In this document: positions 58,797 through 64,000 of the stretch, one piece after another
How positions within the stretch are numbered: the stretch's first letter is position 1
Layout: each line of letters starts with the position of its first letter
From: CALKWS01 sp048594865
Lineage (GTDB): Bacteria; Actinomycetota; Actinomycetes; Actinomycetales; Beutenbergiaceae
Reading direction: 5' to 3'
DNA: 64,000 nt
Assembly: GCA_048594865.1 (NCBI GenBank)
Contig: JBMDWZ010000076.1
Coordinates: forward strand, 1-64,000
Made by a program: the position numbers and the translations under genes
The notes under the pieces: generated by a model
What the model saw: only the letters and a program-made list of their open reading frames with translations
The model's database searches: none
Told to the model about the DNA's origin: nothing

Positions 58797-58984
58797 CGCA
58801 CCTGCTCGGGCAACTCGTTCACTTCGCAGATCGCGGCCCAGACCTTATCTGGCCGCGCCCCATCGGCGAGCGCCTGCTCCGCCGTGCGTCCGCCCATCGG
58901 CCCCAGGGCCATGTCCTTTGCCAATGAGGGCGCATAGGACCCGAAGGTGTCCTGCATAGCGGCCCAGAACTCGGAGTGCTTCAC
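58757..58984 (-). CDS. DUF3046 protein
   Basis: 75 residues from GTG 58984. KHSEFWAAMQDTFG at the start and RWHHRQPEKGKK at the end are DUF3046 hallmarks. The family is a conserved actinobacterial marker normally found just upstream of recA; here four kilobases of exporter and kinase-like genes intervene. A TAGGGT hexamer 7 nt before the GTG suggests a leaderless start. Confidence 0.88.
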   Translation of the reverse strand: MKHSEFWAAMQDTFGSYAPSLAKDMALGPMGGRTAEQALADGARPDKVWAAICEVNELPEQVRWHHRQPEKGKKR

Positions 58985-58991
58985 ACTCTTC

Positions 58992-59001
58992 ACCCTAGTA
59001 T
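58992..59001. promoter_or_regulatory. Overlapping divergent -10 elements of DUF3046 and YbaK genes
   Basis: TAGGGT on the minus strand (58992-58997) and TAGTAT on the plus strand (58996-59001) overlap by two base pairs. They end 7 and 6 nt before the divergent GTG starts. Polymerase binding at the two should be mutually exclusive. Confidence 0.5.
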
Positions 59002-59007
59002 CGAGGG

Positions 59008-59550
59008 GTGACAGCAAACGAACTCACCTGGTTACCCACCGCCGATCATCCCGAACTGCTGGCCGACCCGGTGCGCGCCCAGTTAGCGGGCTCCGAGCTG
59101 GGCACTCACGCTCAGGTGGCGCAGATCGACCCAGAAATCGCCGATACCGCCGCCCTGGTCCAAGCCACCGATGTAACCCTGGAATCCAGCGCCAACTGTC
59201 TCATTGTGCGTGCTCGCCGGGGCGGTGAGGAGACGTTTGCAGCGGCGTTGGTGTTGGCCACCACCAAGGCCGACATCAACTCCACCATCCGCAAGACCCT
59301 TGGCGCCCGCAAATGCTCCTTCATGTCCATGGACGACGCCGTGGAACTCACCGCCATGGAGTACGGCGGGATCACCCCGATTGGGCTGCCGGACGGGTGG
59401 CCGGTGCTCATCGATTCGCGGGTGGTTGCCACCGAACAAATCGTGATCGGCTCGGGCCTGCGAACCTCCAAGGTGCGGATCGACGGAGCCTGCGCCGCGC
59501 AGCTGCCCGGAGCACAGGTGATTGAAGGGCTGGCGATCGAGATCGAATGA
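59008..59550 (+). CDS. YbaK/ProX-type aminoacyl-tRNA deacylase domain protein
   Basis: 180 residues. The domain shows NCLIVRARRGGEETFAAALVLATTKADINSTIRKTLGA (in part) followed by FMSMDDAVELTAMEYGGITPIGLP, the pattern of trans-editing enzymes that hydrolyse mischarged tRNAs (YbaK, ProXp). A lysine in ATTKAD and the GGITPIG loop fit the active-site region. Tandem start GTG with a -10 hexamer 6 nt upstream. Which tRNA is edited cannot be told. Confidence 0.82.
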   Translation: MTANELTWLPTADHPELLADPVRAQLAGSELGTHAQVAQIDPEIADTAALVQATDVTLESSANCLIVRARRGGEETFAAALVLATTKADINSTIRKTLGARKCSFMSMDDAVELTAMEYGGITPIGLPDGWPVLIDSRVVATEQIVIGSGLRTSKVRIDGACAAQLPGAQVIEGLAIEIE

Positions 59551-59592
59551 GCCGATGGCTGCCCTGTCGGTGCCGACTGTGACAATGGGCCA

Positions 59593-62500
59593 GTGACCGA
59601 GCCAGACCTGCCCTTCTCGCCGCCGACGCGGTCCTGGTTCGCTGACGCCTTCGATGCGCCGACCGCGGCCCAGCGTGAGGCCTGGGACGCGATCGGCTCC
59701 GGTGACCATGCCCTGGTGGTGGCCCCGACCGGTTCGGGTAAGACTCTGGCGGCATTCCTCGCCGCCCTGGACGCACTTCTCACCGGCGAAGCCAGCGAGC
59801 CCGCTGCACCCAAAGAGCGCTGCCGGGTGCTGTACATCTCCCCGCTCAAGGCCCTCGCCGCCGACGTTGAGCGCAACCTGCGCTCCCCGCTGGTGGGCAT
59901 CACCCAGGCCGCGCAGAGTGCCGGTGAGCACGTTCGTGACGTTCAGGTGGGTACGCGCACCGGCGACACCCCCGCCGCCCAGCGCCGCGCCTTTGGCACC
60001 AAACCACCAGACATCCTCATCACGACCCCCGAGTCCCTGTTCCTCATCCTTACCTCCTCCGCCCGCGAGGGGCTGGCTGGGGTGCAGCAAGTCATCATCG
60101 ATGAGGTGCACGCACTGGCCGGCAATAAACGCGGTGCCCACTTGGCGTTGTCCTTGGAGCGCCTGGACCAGATGCTTCCCGCCCCGGCGCAGCGGATCGG
60201 ACTGTCGGCAACGGTCAACCCGCCACAGGTGGTCGCGGACTACCTCAGCGGAGCGCGCCCGCTTGCCGATGGTGGACGCAAGGTGCGCATTGTCCAACCG
60301 CACATCGATAAGCAACTGCAAATCGACGTCGTCGTCCCGGTTCCTGACCTGTCTGATATTCCGAGCACGCAGGCCGATTCGGCCGATGACGCCGGTCTGG
60401 ACCTGAGCGGTTCGGCGGCCGGCACCCCACCGGAACTGCGGCAAAACCAGGGCGCGTCAATCTGGCCCCACGTCACGCAGCGAGTCACCGACCTCATCGC
60501 CGGGCACCGTTCCACGATCGTGTTCACCAACTCCCGACGCGGCGCCGAACGGCTCACCTCACGGATCAACGAGGAGAACGCGCGCCGCCTCGGCCTGATG
60601 GACCCAGACCCGGCAGCGGAGGTCGCTGCGCAGGTGCCCGGGCAGTCGGGAACCAGCGCGCAGGTGCCTGCCGAAGCGATCATCGCCCGGGCGCATCACG
60701 GGTCGATGAGTCGCAGCGAACGCACCGACATCGAGTCGGCCCTGAAGTCCGGTGCCTTGCCGGCGGTGGTCGCCACCAGTTCCTTGGAGCTCGGGATCGA
60801 CATGGGCGCCGTGGACCTGGTGATCCAGGTGGGCTCACCGCCGTCGGTGGCCTCGGCATTGCAGCGCATCGGACGCGCCGGGCACCAAGTTGGCGAGGTG
60901 TCCACCGGGGTGGTCCTGCCTACACACCGGGGCGACCTGCTCGCGGCGACCTCTGGCTCTGCCCGGGCTAGGGAGGGGAGGATCGAGTCGATCAAGATTC
61001 CGGCCAACCCCCTCGATGTCCTGGCTCAACAAGTGGTGGCGACGCTTGCCATCGAGGATTACGACGTTGATGACTTGGCGGCGATGGTGCGTCGCAGCGC
61101 ACCGTTCGCGTCGTTGCCCGACGGGCTGTGGCGCTCGGTGTTGGACATGCTCTCCGGCCGCTACCCCAGCGAAGACTTCGCCGAGTTGCGCCCACGGGTG
61201 GTGTGGGACAGAGCGTCGGGCACCCTGCGCGCGCGGCCCGGGGCGCTGCGGCTGGCAGCAACGTCGGGCGGGACCATCCCCGACCGCGGACTATTCGGGG
61301 TATTCCTGGTCGGCGAAAGCGACCCGGCGCGCGGCGGAAAACGCGTGGGTGAACTCGATGAGGAGATGGTGTTTGAGTCCCGGGTCGGGGACACCTTCAC
61401 GCTGGGCTCCTCGACCTGGCGGATCCAAGACATCACGCCCGATCGGGTGCTGGTCACCCCCGAGCCGGGGATGCCCGGCCGGTTGCCGTTCTGGAAGGGC
61501 GACGCCCCCGCGCGGCCCGCGGAACTCGGCCAGGCGCACGGGGAAATGATCCGCACGCTGATCGGCGATGATCTGTCCGAGGACTCCTCGGCGCTGGATG
61601 GGTTGGATGAGTGGGCCGCGCAGAACGTCCTTGCCTACCTGCGGGAGCAGCGTGAGGCGACCGGCGAGCTCCCGAGTGATCAGACCGTGGTGGTGGAGCA
61701 CTTCCGCGACGAGCTCGGCGACTGGCGGATCGCGATCCACTCGCCGTTCGGGGCCGCGGTGCACGCGCCGTGGGCGCTGGTGCTGCGGGCCAGATTGGAG
61801 GAACGTTTCGGCTTGGACGCTCAGACGATGCACGCCGATGACGGGATTGTGCTGCGGCTGCCGGACACCGCCTGGGACGAACCGGAGTCCACCAGTCAAC
61901 TCGACCTGGCGGATCTGCTCATCGACCCCGATGAGGTCAAGGCCCAGGTGGTGGCGGCGCTGGGGGCCTCGGCGCATTTTGCTGGCCGGTTCCGGGAAGC
62001 TGCGGCCCGGTCGTTGCTGCTCCCCCGCCGGCGTCCCGATGGCCGACAGCCGCTGTGGCAGCAGCGTCAGCGCAGCGCCCAGTTACTGTCGGTCGCCTCC
62101 CGGTATGACGACTTCCCGGTGGTGCTGGAGGCCGTGCGCGAATGCCTGCAGGACGACTTCGACATCGACGCCCTCACCGGCATCATGACCAGGCTAGACA
62201 ACCGCGATATCCGGCTCGTTGAGGTGCGCACGCCCCACCCCTCACCATTCGCCAGTTCGCTGATCTTCGGCTACGTCGCCCAGTTCCTGTACGACGGCGA
62301 TGCTCCCCTTGCCGAGCGTCGTGCGGCGGCGCTCAATCTCGATGGCAAACTGCTGGCCGAGTTGCTGGGTGATGGCGCCGAGATCGCCGATCTCCTCGAT
62401 CCGGCGGCACTGGCCACCGTCGAGGCTCAAGTGGGTCTGCGCACCCGCGGCGTCACCGATGCCGAGGGGATCATCGACCTGATCCGCCGATTGGGCCCGG

Positions 62501-64000
62501 TGCCGACGAAGGAACTCGCGGCACGGTGCACCGACGACGTGGATCCCGAGGTGCTGCAGGTGTGGCTGACAGGCCTGCAGTCCGATCGCCGGATCCTGAC
62601 CGTGCGGGTCGCCGGGGCGGATCAATGGATCACGGTGGAGGACGCCGGCCGGATGCGCGATGCGTTGGGGGTTGCGCTTCCCATGGGGTTGCCGCAGGAG
62701 TTCACCGAGCCGGTACCAGCGGCGCTCAGCGACCTGGTGCAGCGGCACGCGCGCACGCACGGGCCGTTCCGGGCCGGGCAGGTTGCCGCGAGATTCGGAT
62801 TGGGGGTGGCGGCGCTGACCCCGGTGCTGGCCGAACTCGCCCGATCCGGGACGCTAGTGAGCGGTGCGCTGCGGCCAGCCGAGTCACACAGTCCCGAGAG
62901 CGCGGGCATGCCCGGGCCCGACTATTGCGACGCGGAGGTGTTGCGCCGGGTTCGCCGTGGCTCGTTGGCGGCGCTGCGCTCGGAGGTAGAGCCGGTGCCG
63001 CACGCGGCCCTTGGTCTCTTTGCCCCGCGGTGGCACCAGTTCGGCCGGCTGCGCGGATTGGACGGGGTGCGCAGCGCCTTGGAGCAGCTCGTGGGCACCA
63101 CCATGCCGCTCAGCTCTTGGGAGTCCCTGGTGCTACCGGCGCGGGTGGCCGACTTTCGGGCAAGCATGCTCGATGAGCTCACCGGCTCCGGTGAAGTGGT
63201 GTGGGTGGGCCAGGATCAGAACGTGGCGCTGCTGCCAGCAGATGCGGTGGCTGACCTCGCCCCAGCGGTAAGGGAGAACCTTGAGGCGAACGGGGCCACG
63301 GCCGCGATCCTGGGGGCGCTGTCTGGAGGGGGCGGGTTGTTCTTCCGGGACCTGCTGACCGCCGTGCGGGAGTCCGAGGGCCTGTCGCAGATCGCGGCGG
63401 TTGACGTCATCGACGCGATCTGGGAACTGGTGGACGCCGGCCAGGTCACCAATGACTCACTCGCCGCCCTGCGGGCCCGCGAGGCGCCGGCCGGCCGTGG
63501 CGCTCGCTCGGGTTCTGGCGCGGGTTCAGGCGCAGGTTCGGGCGCAGGTTCAGCCAGGGCGCGGGGTTCGCGGGCGGCGGGCACACGCGCCGCGGCGAGT
63601 GCGGGGGCTGCGCCGCGCACCCGGTCACTGCGGGCCACCGCACTGCGGACCGCCGGGGCGCAGGTGTCCACACCGCCGTCGGCCGCGGGGCGGTGGGCGC
63701 TGGTGCAGGAGCGCTCCAGCGCCGAGCAGCGAACCGTGGCCGCGGTGCTGTCGATGGCGGATCGTGATGGCGTGCTCACCCGTGGCGGGGTGCGGGACGT
63801 GCCCGGTGGTTTCGCGACCGCCTACCGCATTCTGGCCAGCGCGGAGGAGAACGGGCAGGTTCGCCGGGGCTACTTCGTAGAGGGACTGGGAGCCGCACAG
63901 TTCGCCCTACCCGACGCTGTGGAGGAGTTGCGCTCGGAGTCGCGCGCGCTGGAGCGTGAGGAGGCACCCGCGGTGTTCCTCGCGGCAACCGATCCCGCCA
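59593..64000 (+). CDS. lhr: Lhr-family ATP-dependent helicase (runs off the window)
   Basis: 1,469 codons visible, open at the right edge; family members are about 1,500-1,600 residues. Walker A is VVAPTGSGKTLAAFLAALDAL near 40, the DEVH box follows in VIIDEVHALAGNKRG, and motif VI is QRIGRAGHQVGE. Lhr-specific winged-helix and C-terminal domains follow, with RRGYFVEGLGAAQFALP near the edge. A Gly/Ser/Ala linker of GSGAG units lies around residues 1305-1320. Actinobacterial Lhr is involved in mitomycin-type DNA damage repair. GTG start with GACAAT 6 nt upstream. Confidence 0.93.
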   Translation, partial: MTEPDLPFSPPTRSWFADAFDAPTAAQREAWDAIGSGDHALVVAPTGSGKTLAAFLAALDALLTGEASEPAAPKERCRVLYISPLKALAADVERNLRSPLVGITQAAQSAGEHVRDVQVGTRTGDTPAAQRRAFGTKPPDILITTPESLFLILTSSAREGLAGVQQVIIDEVHALAGNKRGAHLALSLERLDQMLPAPAQRIGLSATVNPPQVVADYLSGARPLADGGRKVRIVQPHIDKQLQIDVVVPVPDLSDIPSTQADSADDAGLDLSGSAAGTPPELRQNQGASIWPHVTQRVTDLIAGHRSTIVFTNSRRGAERLTSRINEENARRLGLMDPDPAAEVAAQVPGQSGTSAQVPAEAIIARAHHGSMSRSERTDIESALKSGALPAVVATSSLELGIDMGAVDLVIQVGSPPSVASALQRIGRAGHQVGEVSTGVVLPTHRGDLLAATSGSARAREGRIESIKIPANPLDVLAQQVVATLAIEDYDVDDLAAMVRRSAPFASLPDGLWRSVLDMLSGRYPSEDFAELRPRVVWDRASGTLRARPGALRLAATSGGTIPDRGLFGVFLVGESDPARGGKRVGELDEEMVFESRVGDTFTLGSSTWRIQDITPDRVLVTPEPGMPGRLPFWKGDAPARPAELGQAHGEMIRTLIGDDLSEDSSALDGLDEWAAQNVLAYLREQREATGELPSDQTVVVEHFRDELGDWRIAIHSPFGAAVHAPWALVLRARLEERFGLDAQTMHADDGIVLRLPDTAWDEPESTSQLDLADLLIDPDEVKAQVVAALGASAHFAGRFREAAARSLLLPRRRPDGRQPLWQQRQRSAQLLSVASRYDDFPVVLEAVRECLQDDFDIDALTGIMTRLDNRDIRLVEVRTPHPSPFASSLIFGYVAQFLYDGDAPLAERRAAALNLDGKLLAELLGDGAEIADLLDPAALATVEAQVGLRTRGVTDAEGIIDLIRRLGPVPTKELAARCTDDVDPEVLQVWLTGLQSDRRILTVRVAGADQWITVEDAGRMRDALGVALPMGLPQEFTEPVPAALSDLVQRHARTHGPFRAGQVAARFGLGVAALTPVLAELARSGTLVSGALRPAESHSPESAGMPGPDYCDAEVLRRVRRGSLAALRSEVEPVPHAALGLFAPRWHQFGRLRGLDGVRSALEQLVGTTMPLSSWESLVLPARVADFRASMLDELTGSGEVVWVGQDQNVALLPADAVADLAPAVRENLEANGATAAILGALSGGGGLFFRDLLTAVRESEGLSQIAAVDVIDAIWELVDAGQVTNDSLAALRAREAPAGRGARSGSGAGSGAGSGAGSARARGSRAAGTRAAASAGAAPRTRSLRATALRTAGAQVSTPPSAAGRWALVQERSSAEQRTVAAVLSMADRDGVLTRGGVRDVPGGFATAYRILASAEENGQVRRGYFVEGLGAAQFALPDAVEELRSESRALEREEAPAVFLAATDPA

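Noticed and set aside
59083..60444. 453-codon open frame antisense to the YbaK and lhr genes
   Set aside because: It crosses two well-supported genes in the opposite direction and shows only Gly/Arg-rich sequence.

Overview
The window is 64 kb of a high-GC Gram-positive chromosome, almost certainly an actinomycete. It carries the actinobacterial division and cell-wall (dcw) cluster with sepF, yggT and divIVA. It also has an mraW-type RNA leader, DUF3040, DUF3046 and SAV_6107-type HEPN genes, a ChiZ-type LysM gene beside lexA and nrdR, and recA-recX next to gluABCD and miaB. MurE lacks the Arg-containing diaminopimelate motif, which suggests a lysine- or ornithine-type peptidoglycan as in several Micrococcales families. 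I do not assign a genus. No tRNA, rRNA, CRISPR array, intact insertion sequence or prophage was seen.

Layout. 1-1641 is the 5' part of dnaE (minus), followed by a PLP aminotransferase (plus). From 3009 to 23071 a packed minus-strand block runs, in transcription order, mraZ, rsmH, ftsL-like, ftsI, murE, murF, mraY, murD, ftsW, murG, murC, ftsQ, ftsZ, pgeF, sepF, yggT, divIVA, lspA, rluD and a GNAT gene. Most junctions between rsmH and ftsQ are 4-nt ATGA/GTGA overlaps. Divergent from mraZ is moxR-DUF58-transglutaminase (23424-27696). Next come DUF3040, dinB and an HEPN gene (minus), a spermidine-synthase-like gene (plus), an alpha/beta hydrolase, cspA and a PAC2 gene (minus), a HelR-type RNA polymerase motor (plus) and serA (plus). 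The block 37047-39403 holds DUF5302, nrdR, the LysM gene and lexA. After it lie dinG and hflX (minus), an RsmC-like methyltransferase (plus), dapF and miaA (minus), two YbjN genes and sir2 (plus), miaB (minus) and gluABCD (plus). The recX-recA pair (minus) is preceded by an ABC-2 exporter and a kinase-like gene. The window ends with DUF3046 (minus), a YbaK-type deacylase (plus) and the 5' part of an Lhr helicase (plus).

How the genes work together. The main block makes lipid II (murE, murF, murD, murC, mraY, murG) and the divisome that uses it (FtsZ, FtsQ, FtsL-like, FtsW, FtsI, SepF, DivIVA). Control points are visible at the top: an mraZ promoter with three 10-bp MraZ-type repeats overlapping its spacer and -10, then a hairpin/pseudoknot RNA ahead of rsmH. 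An SOS theme runs through the middle. lexA, the divergent LysM division inhibitor, recA and the HEPN-dinB operon all have LexA-like boxes on or next to their promoters. lexA is also preceded by a 33-codon reading frame that overlaps its GTG.

A striking global property is that about a dozen genes have a TAnnnT -10 hexamer ending 6-8 nt before the start codon and no ribosome binding site, so leaderless transcription seems common. The least conserved parts are the 52.65-53.2 kb pocket (short repeats and one small secreted protein) and the exporter/kinase-like module between DUF3046 and recA. Nothing in the window amounts to a clearly novel multi-gene system. The items most worth follow-up are the HEPN-dinB SOS operon, the lexA upstream frame, the mraW RNA and the secreted protein.
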